The notes below the pieces were generated by a model. That model was not told where the DNA came from. It saw only the letters and a list, made by a program, of their open reading frames with translations, and made no database searches. The position numbers and the translations under genes are program-made. Shown in pieces: positions 55,410 to 64,000 of a stretch of DNA of 64,000 bases. Origin of the DNA: Robiginitomaculum sp. (GTDB lineage Bacteria; Pseudomonadota; Alphaproteobacteria; Caulobacterales; Maricaulaceae); NCBI GenBank assembly GCA_030949705.1, contig JAUZSF010000019.1, forward strand, positions 62,001 through 126,000. The letters are read 5' to 3'. How positions within the stretch are numbered: position 1 is the stretch's first letter; each line of letters begins with the position of its first letter.

Positions 55410-58307
55410 ATGCGTTATTTATTAGGTACTCTGGCTATATTCTTTTTGACAGCCTGCCAGAGCCCCACAACACCATCATCACCCGTTACAACTTCGCAAA
55501 GTCATCCGGCTACAGTAAAAACTGCACTGCCTGATGGCGTTACCTTGTTGGAAACCGCCACCAAAAAGCATGGCGAGATTTCCATTCCCTTTAGCAAATA
55601 CCGGCTGGATAACGGCCTGACGGTGATTCTGCACGAAGATCATTCCGACCCGCTGGTCCATGTGGATGTCACCTATCATGTTGGCTCTGGCCGTGAGGAG
55701 ATCGGCAAATCCGGCTTTGCACACTTTTTTGAGCATATGATGTTTCAGGGTTCGGAAAATGTGGCGGATGAACAGCATTTCAAAATTATTTCCGAAGCCG
55801 GTGGCACGCTGAACGGCACCACCAATACCGACCGCACCAATTATTTTGAAACCATCCCCAATAACCAGTTGGAAAAAATTCTCTGGCTGGAGGCTGACCG
55901 CATGGGCTTTTTGCTAAACGCGGTGACCCAGGAAAAGTTCGAGGTGCAACGCGAAACCGTTAAAAACGAACGCGGCCAGAATTATGACAACCGCCCCTAT
56001 GGCTTGTTGCGCGAACGGGTGAACGAGGCCCTTTATCCCGAAGGCCATCCCTATTCCTGGCTGACCATTGGCTATATCGAGGATCTGAACCGGGTTGATG
56101 TGAATGACCTGAAAAAGGTTTTCCTGCGCTGGTACGGCCCCAATAATGCGACCCTGACCATTGGCGGTGATCTGGACCCCGAACAGACCCTGAAATGGGT
56201 GGTCAAATATTATGGTTCCATCCCCAAAGGCCCGGATGTGGCCATGCCGGAAAAGCCACAATTCAAACTGGATGCGGATCGCTATATCTCGATGGAAGAT
56301 AATGTGGCGCTGTCGCTTCTCTATATGGCGTGGCCCACGGTTTATGCGCGCCATCCCGATGAGGCCCCCTTGGATGTGCTGATGTCGATTCTGGGCACCG
56401 GCAAAACCTCTTTGCTTTATAAAAATATGGTCAAGAACGGCTTTGCCGTTCAGGCCAATGCCGGTCATGGCTGTCAGGAACTGGCCTGTACCTTTACCAT
56501 TCTGGCCCTGCCCAATCCGGCCAGTGGCAAGTCTCTGGCGGATCTGGAAAAAATTGCCCGCGATACGCTGGTCGAGTTCGAGGCCCGCGGGGTCGAGGAT
56601 GATGACCTGACCCGGGTAAAGGCCAGCATTGTTTCGGGCATGATCTATGGCCTGGAAAGTGTGCGCGGCAAGGTTAGCCAACTGGCGGCGTATCAGACCT
56701 TTACTGGCGATCCCGACTATATCGGCAAAGACATTGCCCGCTATGAAAATGTTACCAAAGACGACGTGATGCGGGTCTATGAAAAATACATCAAAGGCAA
56801 GCCTGCCGTGATCATGAGCGTGGTCCCCAAAGGCAAAGGTGATTCCATTGCCCATGAAGACACCTGGCAGCGCCATGAACGGGTCTTGCCCGAGTATAAA
56901 AAGATCGATGCGGACAGTCTGAATGTGCGCACCGCCAAGGATGATTTTGATCGCAGCGTACAGCCGCCAGCGGGGCCAAATCCGACATTGAAAGTGCCAC
57001 CGATCTGGCGCAGCACACTGGATAATGGTGTGAAGGTTTTGGGAGCGCTTAATGATGAAGCGCCCACCATGACCATCTCTTTTCGCATCCCGGCCGGTCA
57101 CAAAATCGACCCGGTGGAAAAGGTTGGTCTGGCCACCCTGACCGCCGCCATGATGAACGAGGCAACCACCAAATCCACCAATGAAGAGCTGAGCAATCGC
57201 TTGCAGAAACTAGGCTCCTCGATCGACTTTTTTGCCGGTGATGATTATTCGGTGCTCAGCATCCGTTCACTCACCGACAATCTGGATGAAACCCTGGCCA
57301 TTGCGGCGGAAAAACTGTTCGAGCCAAAATTTGACCCGGCCGATTTTGCCCGCGTTCAGGCGCAAACCATTCAGGGCATTGAGGCCGGCAAGAAAAACGC
57401 CGCCAGCACGGCCACCAATGTGTTTCGCAAGATCCTCTATGGCAAAGACAATGCCTTTGCCTGGCCCTCCAGTGGGGTCACCGCATCGGTAAAGGCCATC
57501 ACGCTGGACGATGTGAAGGCGTATTACGCCGATCATTATTCCCCCGCCGGCACCTCAATCATTGCGGTGGGAGATCTGTCCAAAGATCAGTTGGTGCCCA
57601 AACTTGGTATTTTTGCCAAATGGAGCGGGCCGGCGGCCACCAAGCCAGTGATCCACCCCATGCCGAAACTGGCGGCGGGTACCTTGTATCTGATCGACAA
57701 GCCTGGCGCGGCACAATCTGAAATTCGCATTGGCAAACGGGCGCTAACCTATGATGCCACCGGCGAATATTACCGCGCAGGCCTGATGAACTATAATCTG
57801 GGCGGGGCCTTTAACAGCCGCATCAACATCAATCTTCGTGAAGACAAGGGCTATACCTATGGTGCCCGTTCCTTCTTCGGCGCGGACAAGGACGCCGGGC
57901 GTTATACGGCGCAAGCCGGAGTGCGGGCCAATGTCACCGACAAGTCTATCGTCGAATTTGAAAAGGAAATCCGTAATTATGCCAAAGACGGCATGACCGA
58001 AGCGGAACTGAGCTTTTTGAAAAGTGCGCTGGGTCAACGCGATGCCCGGGCCTATGAGACACCGGCGCAAAAGGTACGCTTTTTGGGCCAGATCATGACC
58101 TATGACCTGCCCGATGATTTTGTTGACCAGCAAAATACTATCCTGGCCAATATCAGCCGCGAAGAACTGAACGCGCTGGCGGCCAAATACCTGAAACTGG
58201 ATGACATGATTATGGTCGTGGTCGGCGACAAGGCCAAAATCCTGCCCGGATTACAGGCCCTGGGCCATCCCATTGTCGAGCTGGATGCCGACGGCAATCC
58301 GCTCTAA
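55410..58307 (+). CDS. M16 family zinc metallopeptidase, lipoprotein
   Basis: A 965-residue protein with a lipoprotein signal (MRYLLGTLAIFFLTACQS, lipobox LTAC). The first M16 domain carries the inverted zinc motif HFFEH with an upstream SGFA stretch and the downstream NERGQNYDNRPYG segment. The second M16 domain (from about residue 530) lacks an HxxEH motif and is probably structural, as is typical for two-domain M16 enzymes. The start could also be the ATG at 55398. The gene stands alone after tRNA-His and ends in a bidirectional-looking hairpin. Confidence 0.94.
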   Translation: MRYLLGTLAIFFLTACQSPTTPSSPVTTSQSHPATVKTALPDGVTLLETATKKHGEISIPFSKYRLDNGLTVILHEDHSDPLVHVDVTYHVGSGREEIGKSGFAHFFEHMMFQGSENVADEQHFKIISEAGGTLNGTTNTDRTNYFETIPNNQLEKILWLEADRMGFLLNAVTQEKFEVQRETVKNERGQNYDNRPYGLLRERVNEALYPEGHPYSWLTIGYIEDLNRVDVNDLKKVFLRWYGPNNATLTIGGDLDPEQTLKWVVKYYGSIPKGPDVAMPEKPQFKLDADRYISMEDNVALSLLYMAWPTVYARHPDEAPLDVLMSILGTGKTSLLYKNMVKNGFAVQANAGHGCQELACTFTILALPNPASGKSLADLEKIARDTLVEFEARGVEDDDLTRVKASIVSGMIYGLESVRGKVSQLAAYQTFTGDPDYIGKDIARYENVTKDDVMRVYEKYIKGKPAVIMSVVPKGKGDSIAHEDTWQRHERVLPEYKKIDADSLNVRTAKDDFDRSVQPPAGPNPTLKVPPIWRSTLDNGVKVLGALNDEAPTMTISFRIPAGHKIDPVEKVGLATLTAAMMNEATTKSTNEELSNRLQKLGSSIDFFAGDDYSVLSIRSLTDNLDETLAIAAEKLFEPKFDPADFARVQAQTIQGIEAGKKNAASTATNVFRKILYGKDNAFAWPSSGVTASVKAITLDDVKAYYADHYSPAGTSIIAVGDLSKDQLVPKLGIFAKWSGPAATKPVIHPMPKLAAGTLYLIDKPGAAQSEIRIGKRALTYDATGEYYRAGLMNYNLGGAFNSRININLREDKGYTYGARSFFGADKDAGRYTAQAGVRANVTDKSIVEFEKEIRNYAKDGMTEAELSFLKSALGQRDARAYETPAQKVRFLGQIMTYDLPDDFVDQQNTILANISREELNALAAKYLKLDDMIMVVVGDKAKILPGLQALGHPIVELDADGNPL

Positions 58308-58314
58308 TGATTAT

Positions 58315-58352
58315 GGGCTATGGGGGGGGACCACTTCCCCATAGCCCGTTTT
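58315..58352. terminator. Hairpin terminator between M16 peptidase and NTF2-like gene
   Basis: Arms GGGCTATGGGG (58315-58325) and CCCCATAGCCC (58337-58347), followed by GTTTTGTT on the plus strand. It serves the M16 gene and possibly the convergent lipoprotein gene too. Confidence 0.82.
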
Positions 58353-58353
58353 G

Positions 58354-59280
58354 TTACTTTGCCTTTTTCTCATAAGCCATAATCTGCGCCGTCATCTTGG
58401 CGGCCAGATCATTGGGGATGGGGAAGGTCAGATGATACTGGCTGATCTTCCACCCCGCTTTGGTGCGAACCAGAACGCCGGTACCGCGGCTGGTGCCATA
58501 ATTTTCACTGTCCAGCACTTCATCAAACCAGGCCACATTGCCCATGGGGGATAGGTTCACATGACGTTCCCGCGGCGTGTAACGCCACCCCCGCCCCTGG
58601 CTGAAAATGGGCATGGCATAGGCCTGAAACGCGGCCTTGGTCCAACGCTCGGTAACGTCCGTACCCAAAAACACGGCATCATCGGCATACAGATCAAAAT
58701 AGGCTTGGCCATTGGCCTTGGCGGCATAGGTGTGCAAGCTGTCCAACACCGCATTGATCTTGGCAATCTCGACCTTTGGCCCCGAACGCGTGGCCTGCAG
58801 CCCTTGCAAAACCGGCGGGTAAAGCAGATTGGGAATGGGGATGCCCATAACCAGTTGCACGATTTTCCATTGGCCGTTTTCGCGCTGCATTACCCCGGTG
58901 GGGCGCAACAGATAATCGGTATTGTTGAAATGGGATAATTCCGCAAACCAGGCAACATCGCCATTTTGCGACAGGGTCAGGGTGCGTTCTTTTTGGTCAA
59001 AATCCCAACCGCCATTTTTGCCAAAACTTTCCTGAATATCGGGGGCAAACTCTTCATAAGGCCAGCGCTCGGTGGCATCAGTGCCATAAAACACCGCCGT
59101 TTTTGCAAATACGGCAATAAAATTTTTAAAATCAGCATTGGCAGCGGCCTGATAAAACTGATCCAGCACGGCTTCGGCTTCTTTTTTGGCCGCCTGGCGA
59201 TCCACCATATTTTGTGAAGGCCCTGAACAGGCCGACAGGCTAAGCCCCAAAACCACCAGTAAAACAAAAAGAATACGCAT
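58354..59280 (-). CDS. Lipoprotein with two NTF2-like (SnoaL/DUF4440) domains
   Basis: A 308-residue lipoprotein (signal MRILFVLLVVLGLSLSACSGP, lipobox LSAC). Two tandem NTF2-like domains repeat the same plan: FYGTDATERWPYEEFAPDI with VAWFAELSHFNN in domain 1, and FLGTDVTERWTKAAFQAYA with VAWFDEVLDSENYGT in domain 2. The internal duplication is obvious. NTF2-like folds bind small ligands or act as enzymes, but no catalytic signature is clear. It is convergent with the M16 gene. Confidence 0.85.
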   Translation of the reverse strand: MRILFVLLVVLGLSLSACSGPSQNMVDRQAAKKEAEAVLDQFYQAAANADFKNFIAVFAKTAVFYGTDATERWPYEEFAPDIQESFGKNGGWDFDQKERTLTLSQNGDVAWFAELSHFNNTDYLLRPTGVMQRENGQWKIVQLVMGIPIPNLLYPPVLQGLQATRSGPKVEIAKINAVLDSLHTYAAKANGQAYFDLYADDAVFLGTDVTERWTKAAFQAYAMPIFSQGRGWRYTPRERHVNLSPMGNVAWFDEVLDSENYGTSRGTGVLVRTKAGWKISQYHLTFPIPNDLAAKMTAQIMAYEKKAK

Positions 59281-59409
59281 ATTCTGCCCCCAAAGCGCTG
59301 TGCCTGATTTTTAATCCTGCACAGAGCTTTGCCCATCGCCATGGTGCTGGCAATGAAAAAAGGGGATCCGCTCAAGGCATCCTGATCAAGAGGGGGCGTG
59401 ATCAGGGGC

Positions 59410-59826
59410 TCAGGAATCGTCGTGTTTTTTGTTCTTTTTAGCTTTTTTCTCTGCTTTGGCTTTGGCTCGGGCTTCCATGTCTTTGGACGCCAGCGCGATG
59501 GCTTCCTCCCGGCTGCTGACTTCCTGGATCCATTTGACCGCACATACATCATCTTCGCTTTGGATGTGTTCGATAAAGGGCGGGCAAATGCGCCGGTTGG
59601 CAAAGGTGGTGATCAGACGCGAGGAAAAATCAATATCACGACAGGATCGGCGCATGGTGACCAGATACAGTTCCGACAGGGTACGCCCGGTAATCAGCAC
59701 ATGGTAATCATCAAGGGATTGAAAATCGCGCAACTGGTAAGTGCGTACGCATTTGTTGTTCGAACCATCGGCCAAAGCGGGGGCACTCATGGCCAATAGG
59801 CCCAAGACTGCGAGTAAGTGACGCAT
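59410..59826 (-). CDS. DUF6491 family secreted protein
   Basis: A 138-residue protein with a cleavable signal peptide (MRHLLAVLGLLAMSAPALA). The mature part has four cysteines (NKCVRTYQLRDFQSLDD, RRSCRDIDFSSR, RRICPPFIE, DDVCAVKWIQ), matching the DUF6491 layout C...C...C...C of small alphaproteobacterial secreted proteins. The C-terminal tail is lysine/alanine-rich and charged. The function is unknown. It lies divergent to the ThiO-like gene. Confidence 0.8.
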   Translation of the reverse strand: MRHLLAVLGLLAMSAPALADGSNNKCVRTYQLRDFQSLDDYHVLITGRTLSELYLVTMRRSCRDIDFSSRLITTFANRRICPPFIEHIQSEDDVCAVKWIQEVSSREEAIALASKDMEARAKAKAEKKAKKNKKHDDS

Positions 59827-59909
59827 TGTCCATTCTCCTCTTGCTGCCAGCCCAATCAGACCATATCACCAAAATCACCTTTTCGCACTGACCTTTTAGC
59901 AGATTGATC

Positions 59910-61055
59910 ATGACCATTTCAAAACTTTCGGCTTTCCGTCCCCGCATTCTGGTCATTGGCGCTGGCCTTATGGGCCTGTGGCCCGCCGCCATCTTGGCGC
60001 AAAAAGGTTGTGCCGTAACCGTGCTGGAAGCCAATCCCAGCGCCATAGGGGCAAGCTGGGCCGCCGCTGGCATGTTGGCCCCGGCCAGCGAAGTCGGGGA
60101 AACCCAGGACGATCCGGGATCGCTTGGCCGCTTTGGCGCCCACAGTCTGGGTTTATGGCAAGATTGGGCCCAACGCTTTGCCGGGGGCGGTCATGAAGTA
60201 TGCTGGCGTCCCTTTGGCGCCCTGCTTAGCGCCTTTGATGATCAGGGTTTGCAACGGCTGGAACGCACACACCGCGCCGCCATGGCGCTGGACCTGCACC
60301 CTAAGACGATCAGCATTGAAGTCGCCCGCCAGCAGGAACCAGCCCTGTCGGCCAAGGCCATCGGCGCGCTGTGCATCGCCGATGAAGCCAGTGTCGATCC
60401 ACGTCTGGTCATGCAGGCCCTGCAGGCTTGGCTACAGAGCCATGGCGGCAATATTTTGTTCAACCACCGGGTGGTGGATATTGATTTGCGGCCAAGCGGC
60501 GTAAGCCTTGGTTGTGATCATGATCAACGCTTTGAGGCCGATCAAGTCATTCTGGCCGCCGGGTTTCAGGCCGGTGACATTAACGGCGTTGATGCCATGG
60601 CGGCACGGCTGCATCCGGTTAAGGGACAGATGCTGGAACTCTCCGTACCCGACAATCCGATACGTGCGGTGATGCGTGATGCCCATGCCTATCTGGTGCC
60701 CCGCGGGGACGGTCGCATGATTATCGGGGCCACGTCCGAACCGGGTCTTGAGGATGCCCGCCCCCATGAGGCCGACATTGCAGCCCTGCACACCAGAGCG
60801 GCCAAGGTCGTGCCCGCCCTGGCCCAGGCGCGTATCACCGATCGCTGGGCCGGGGTGCGCCCGCAAAGCGTGGATGGCCTGCCCATTATTGGTCCGCTGG
60901 AGGCCACGGGCCGTCTCTTTGCCAATGCCGGGCACCACCGCAATGGCGTCTTGCTGGCCCCGGCCAGCGCGCACATGCTTTGCGATATGATACTGGACGA
61001 TGATGCCAGTCCCTTTGCAACGCCCTTTTCCCCCGCACGGTTTGCATCTTGTTAA
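59910..61055 (+). CDS. FAD-dependent amino acid oxidase, ThiO/glycine oxidase type
   Basis: A 381-residue DAO-family flavoenzyme. The Rossmann motif is ILVIGAGLMGL near residue 12, followed by ASWAAAGMLAP, a stretch typical of ThiO. The C-terminal FANAGHHRNGVLLAPASA is the conserved flavin-binding end of glycine oxidases. ThiO makes the imine for thiazole synthesis in thiamine biosynthesis. No other thiamine gene is near, so D-amino acid oxidation is an alternative role. Confidence 0.87.
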   Translation: MTISKLSAFRPRILVIGAGLMGLWPAAILAQKGCAVTVLEANPSAIGASWAAAGMLAPASEVGETQDDPGSLGRFGAHSLGLWQDWAQRFAGGGHEVCWRPFGALLSAFDDQGLQRLERTHRAAMALDLHPKTISIEVARQQEPALSAKAIGALCIADEASVDPRLVMQALQAWLQSHGGNILFNHRVVDIDLRPSGVSLGCDHDQRFEADQVILAAGFQAGDINGVDAMAARLHPVKGQMLELSVPDNPIRAVMRDAHAYLVPRGDGRMIIGATSEPGLEDARPHEADIAALHTRAAKVVPALAQARITDRWAGVRPQSVDGLPIIGPLEATGRLFANAGHHRNGVLLAPASAHMLCDMILDDDASPFATPFSPARFASC

Positions 61056-61114
61056 CCACAAGTTAGGGCGAAGCAGCGCAGGTTTGCCCAAACCTGTAGA
61101 ACGTGGACCTGCTC

Positions 61115-61964
61115 ATGACGGCCCCCATTGCTGCCCTTGCCCCGTCTTTGTCCAGCGCGCTGAAACGTGCCGCCGGGCGTGCCGGGGTGTCGTTTGACTT
61201 TATGGTGCGCACCGCGGCGCGGGAAAGCGGGCTGGACAGCAGTGCCAAGGCCAAAACCTCATCCGCCGCCGGGCTTTTTCAGTTTGTGGAACAAACCTGG
61301 CTGAACATGGTCTCGCGCCATGGGGCCAGTCATGGTCTGGCCAAAGAGGCCAAGGCCGTGGTGGCCGACCCAAATGGCCGTCTGGTGGTCAAGGACCAGG
61401 CCGAATACCAGCGCATTTTGGATTTGCGCTTTGACCCCAAGGTCTCGGCGCAAATGGCTGGCGAGCTGACCCGCGAAAATGCACAAGTTTTGAGCCGTCA
61501 TCTGGGGCGCAAGCCACAAGAAGCCGAGCTGTACATCGCCCATTTCATGGGTGCGGGACAGGCCGCCGCCTTGATCAATGCCGCCGATATAACCCCAGGG
61601 GCGCGCGCCGCCACTCTCTTCCCCAAAGAGGCCAAGGCCAATCAGCCGATCTTTTTTGAAAAAAGATGGCACAGCCCGCACCGTAAGCGCGGTGCTCAGC
61701 ACCTTAAAATCCGCCCATGCTCCCCAGGAAACGGTTATTGCAAACCTGGCCGATACGGCCAGGGCCGTCGCCCCGGCCGTTGGCCCAGCCATCCGGCCCT
61801 TTATGCCCCACAGCACGTTTCTAAACGCCTTTGGCGGCCCGGTTCTGCACCTCACCCCCGCGATCCTGCAAATCCTCTCTGAGCTTTCCGCCCCGCAAAG
61901 AAGTACGGATGAAGATCAGGACCAGTCTTCACATGTGAAAAGAACCCGTCCTGACATACGATAA
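61115..61964 (+). CDS. Lytic transglycosylase (SLT domain) protein, frameshifted
   Basis: About 282 residues if one A is removed from a six-A run at 61661-61666. The N-terminal SLT domain has the catalytic glutamate in RTAARESGLDSSAKAKTSSAAGLFQFVEQTWLNMV (ESGLD, then GLFQF). Later HFMGAGQAAALI is typical of this family. The second frame continues KDGTARTVSAVLSTLKSAHAPQ to its stop. It lacks a signal peptide, so export may depend on another route. The start at 61115 (MTAPIAALAP) is preferred over an upstream GTG. Confidence 0.85.
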
Positions 61965-62038
61965 AACCGGATTGGCAAGACTTCATTAAGCATAGCAAGC
62001 GACACTGTAGGTTGCCCCCAATTGCCCAGAGGTCTCTC

Positions 62039-63184
62039 ATGTCTGTTTCTGCCATGCGCTCAAAGCTCACCGAGGATGATGTTCGTCGCCTTGTCAAAGG
62101 CAAAAGCGACGAAGAACGTGCCATTGCGGCCCATAAAATCTGCCGGGCCATCGATCAGGGACCATTGTCACGGCGGGAACGCCAAAGCGCTGAAGCCATT
62201 ATGGAAATCATGTCCAGGGATGCCGCCGAACTGGTGCGGCGCTCGCTGGCGGTAACCTTGAAAAACTCGCCAAATTTGCCACGCAAGCTCGCCAAAAAAC
62301 TGGCTGCCGATATTGATTCCATTGCCTTTCCCGTCATCACCTCCTCGCCCTCCCTGACTGATGATGACCTGATCGAAGTGGTGCGTTCTGGGGCGGCTCT
62401 GCGCCAGGTGGCCGTGGCCAAACGCAAGCATGTTTCTTCCAAAGTAGTAAATGTTTTGGTGGCCGAAGGCCGCGAAGTGGCGGTTACTACAGCGCTTCGT
62501 AATAACAGTGCTGAATTTGATACTGCCGCTTTTGATGTGGTGCTAGGGCGTTTTGGGGATCGCGCCAAGGTAACGGACGCCTTTATCGACCGCGATGCCC
62601 TGCCGGTGCATATCTCTGAAAAACTGGTTTCCCTGATTAGTGATGAAGCCATTGGCCGCCTGATGAAGCGCCATGAATTGCCACCGCAATTGGCCGTCGA
62701 GCTGGCCGAGGGCGCCCGCGAACGGGCCACCATTGACCTGGTTGATCAGGCCGGACGGGCCAAGGACATGCGCCGTTTTGTACAGCAATTGCATTTGAAT
62801 GGCCGCCTCAGCCCGTCCATTATTCTGCGAGGGCTATGCACAGGACACATTGTATTTGTGGAATGGGCATTGGCTGAACTGGCCGCCATTCCGCACCAGC
62901 GCGCCTGGTTGATGATCCACGATGCCGGCACCTTGGGCCTGCGCGCCATTTATGAACGCGCCGGCATGCCACAACGCCTCTATGCGGCCTTTCGTGCCGG
63001 TATCGATATTTATCATGCCATGGATTATGATGGTGGCAGCAAAGATCGCGAGCGTTTCTCCAAACGCATGATGGAACGGGTGCTGACCCAGTTCCAGGCC
63101 TTGCCTCGCGAAGAGCTGGACTATCTTCTGGACAAGCTGGATGCCAATGACCAGGACGTCAGCCAACAGGCAAATGCGGCCTAA
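62039..63184 (+). CDS. DUF2336 family protein
   Basis: A 381-residue helical protein starting MSVSAMRSKLTEDDVRRL. The long repeat-like stretch LAKKLAADIDSIAFPVITSSPSLTDDDLIEVVRSG is typical of DUF2336, whose members are restricted to Alphaproteobacteria and have no defined function. Predicted HEAT-like helical repeats fill the middle. It follows the transglycosylase gene by 74 bases in the same direction. Confidence 0.88.
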   Translation: MSVSAMRSKLTEDDVRRLVKGKSDEERAIAAHKICRAIDQGPLSRRERQSAEAIMEIMSRDAAELVRRSLAVTLKNSPNLPRKLAKKLAADIDSIAFPVITSSPSLTDDDLIEVVRSGAALRQVAVAKRKHVSSKVVNVLVAEGREVAVTTALRNNSAEFDTAAFDVVLGRFGDRAKVTDAFIDRDALPVHISEKLVSLISDEAIGRLMKRHELPPQLAVELAEGARERATIDLVDQAGRAKDMRRFVQQLHLNGRLSPSIILRGLCTGHIVFVEWALAELAAIPHQRAWLMIHDAGTLGLRAIYERAGMPQRLYAAFRAGIDIYHAMDYDGGSKDRERFSKRMMERVLTQFQALPREELDYLLDKLDANDQDVSQQANAA

Positions 63185-63310
63185 GCATGACTTTTTCTTG
63201 TGCTACCGCGACGCTAAAGCTCGCTATTTGAGCACATAATTTTCTTTTCAAATGGTTCGGCTTTACCCCCACCATACGGGGTGGGGTTAGAGTATATTGA
63301 TAGCCATGGC

Positions 63311-63368
63311 CCTCATACTGAGGAGTCCTGAGGCGGTGCGCAGCGCCCGCGAAGGGCCTCGAAGTATG
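63311..63368 (-). repeat. 58-base palindromic repeat, copy 2
   Basis: The minus strand reads CATACTTCGAGGCC...CCTCAGTATGAGG, matching 43339-43396 at 53 of 58 positions. It lies in the gap between the DUF2336 gene and the MFS gene. The rest of that gap holds a hairpin of ACCCCCACC/GGGGTGGGGT type (about 63267-63291) and no gene. Confidence 0.85.
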
Positions 63369-63476
63369 CAGGAACGCAAACCTTTAACTGTATAAAATGC
63401 TCACTTTGCGAAGTGTTTTCGTTCATAAGCATGCACGATCTTTTTGGGCGCGCCACAGTGAAGGATCTAGCGCGAT

Positions 63477-64000
63477 ATGGATAAACTGTTTTCCCGGCCC
63501 GCCGGTGTGGTGTTTGCCTCGACCATTGGCACCGCCATTGGCATCACCTCGACCATTGTGGCGATCCTGGGCCTGGTGTTGGTACCCATCGCGGACGAGT
63601 TTAATCTGCCCCGTTCCAGTATTTCCCTGGTCTTCTTTATCCTCGCCATTTGCAGTGCCCTGATTTATCCGGTGATTGGCCATCTGGCCGATAAATACGG
63701 GGCCCGTATTGTGATCATGATTGGTCACCTGTTGTTTGTAGCCTCTTTGTTCGCAGTTTCGCTGGCCCGCAATATTGGCGAATTCTACACAGCCTTTGTA
63801 TTTATTGGCCTTAGCGGCTCTGTCCTTGGCCCCATCCTTTTTACCAAAATCATTGCCGGCTGGTTTGACCGCTATCGCGGCTTCTTTTTGGGCATTATCA
63901 GCGGCGTTGGCTATGGCATCGGCAGTACGCTGATGCCGATCTTTGCCGTGTTTGTGCTCTCTGATCACACCTGGCGCACGACCTATCAGGCCATTGCCGT
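63477..64000 (+). CDS. MFS transporter, partial (N-terminal half)
   Basis: The first 174 codons of a major facilitator superfamily transporter, cut by the right edge. It starts MDKLFSRPAGVVFASTIGTAIGITS. The MFS motif A-like sequence GHLADKYGARIVIM follows transmembrane segment 2, and five to six hydrophobic segments are visible. AAGGAT lies about 11 bases before the ATG. The substrate class cannot be determined from this fragment. Such a position after the DUF2336 gene gives no clue. Confidence 0.9.
   Translation, partial: MDKLFSRPAGVVFASTIGTAIGITSTIVAILGLVLVPIADEFNLPRSSISLVFFILAICSALIYPVIGHLADKYGARIVIMIGHLLFVASLFAVSLARNIGEFYTAFVFIGLSGSVLGPILFTKIIAGWFDRYRGFFLGIISGVGYGIGSTLMPIFAVFVLSDHTWRTTYQAIA

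Overview
The window is a contiguous stretch of chromosome from an alphaproteobacterium. The order rpsT-dnaA-dnaN-recF-gyrB, the alphaproteobacteria-restricted cell-cycle families RcdA (DUF1465) and TrcR (DUF1013), DUF1192, DUF2336, DUF6491, and a tRNA-His with A73, a G1-U72 wobble and no G-1 all point there. By eye the base composition is mid-to-high 50s % G+C, with a few AT-richer patches. I cannot resolve the order or family.

Layout. 1-4585: glycine cleavage operon gcvT-gcvH-gcvPA-gcvPB (minus strand) behind a tandem glycine riboswitch. 4671-8253: half-size GDT1 transporter, mutL, a membrane protein, and a MarR regulator with identical palindromic operators before itself and before the membrane protein. 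8494-12741: DUF885 peptidase, serine hydrolase, prmA and a ZntR-like MerR regulator. 12742-13425: repeat-rich gap. 13426-21551: an AT-rich AbiJ/HEPN-like gene directly downstream of gyrB, then gyrB, recF, dnaN, dnaA and rpsT. 21660-27058: echA, two YdcH-like small proteins, an SDR, trcR, a quinone oxidoreductase, DUF1192, rcdA and rpmE. 27442-32799: LysE exporter, a ccdAB toxin-antitoxin cassette flanked by two copies of the 3' end of the neighbouring MBOAT gene, an MBOAT/SGNH-like acylation pair and a GT2 glycosyltransferase. 32891-39676: DUF1800/DUF1501 pair, accA and a TonB-dependent receptor. 39783-43108: nucleoside hydrolase and uvrB. 43109-44099: repeat-rich gap. 44123-47864: ribokinase, a previously unframed 35-residue membrane protein gene with its own signals, and metX-metB behind a SAM-I type riboswitch. 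47991-54192: beta/gamma-crystallin-like secreted protein, gamma-glutamyltransferase, AsmA protein and an M48 lipoprotein peptidase. 54183-64000: hydrolase, tRNA-His, M16 peptidase, NTF2-like lipoprotein, DUF6491, ThiO-like oxidase, lytic transglycosylase, DUF2336 and a truncated MFS transporter.

Nine otherwise well-conserved genes (gcvT, mutL, a membrane protein, echA, MBOAT, DUF1800, TonB receptor, uvrB, lytic transglycosylase) are broken by one or more frameshifts, 13 in all, and most sit in homopolymer runs. Sequencing or assembly indels explain this better than gene decay, so these genes are annotated as single interrupted CDSs.

Points worth a second look: the AbiJ/HEPN gene in the gyrB transcription unit; the ccdAB cassette with duplicated flanks; the tiny membrane protein gene with a clustered TATCG operator array; a dispersed repeat whose GGG runs are conserved while the bases between them drift; and a MerR-type promoter that points into a gene-less region.
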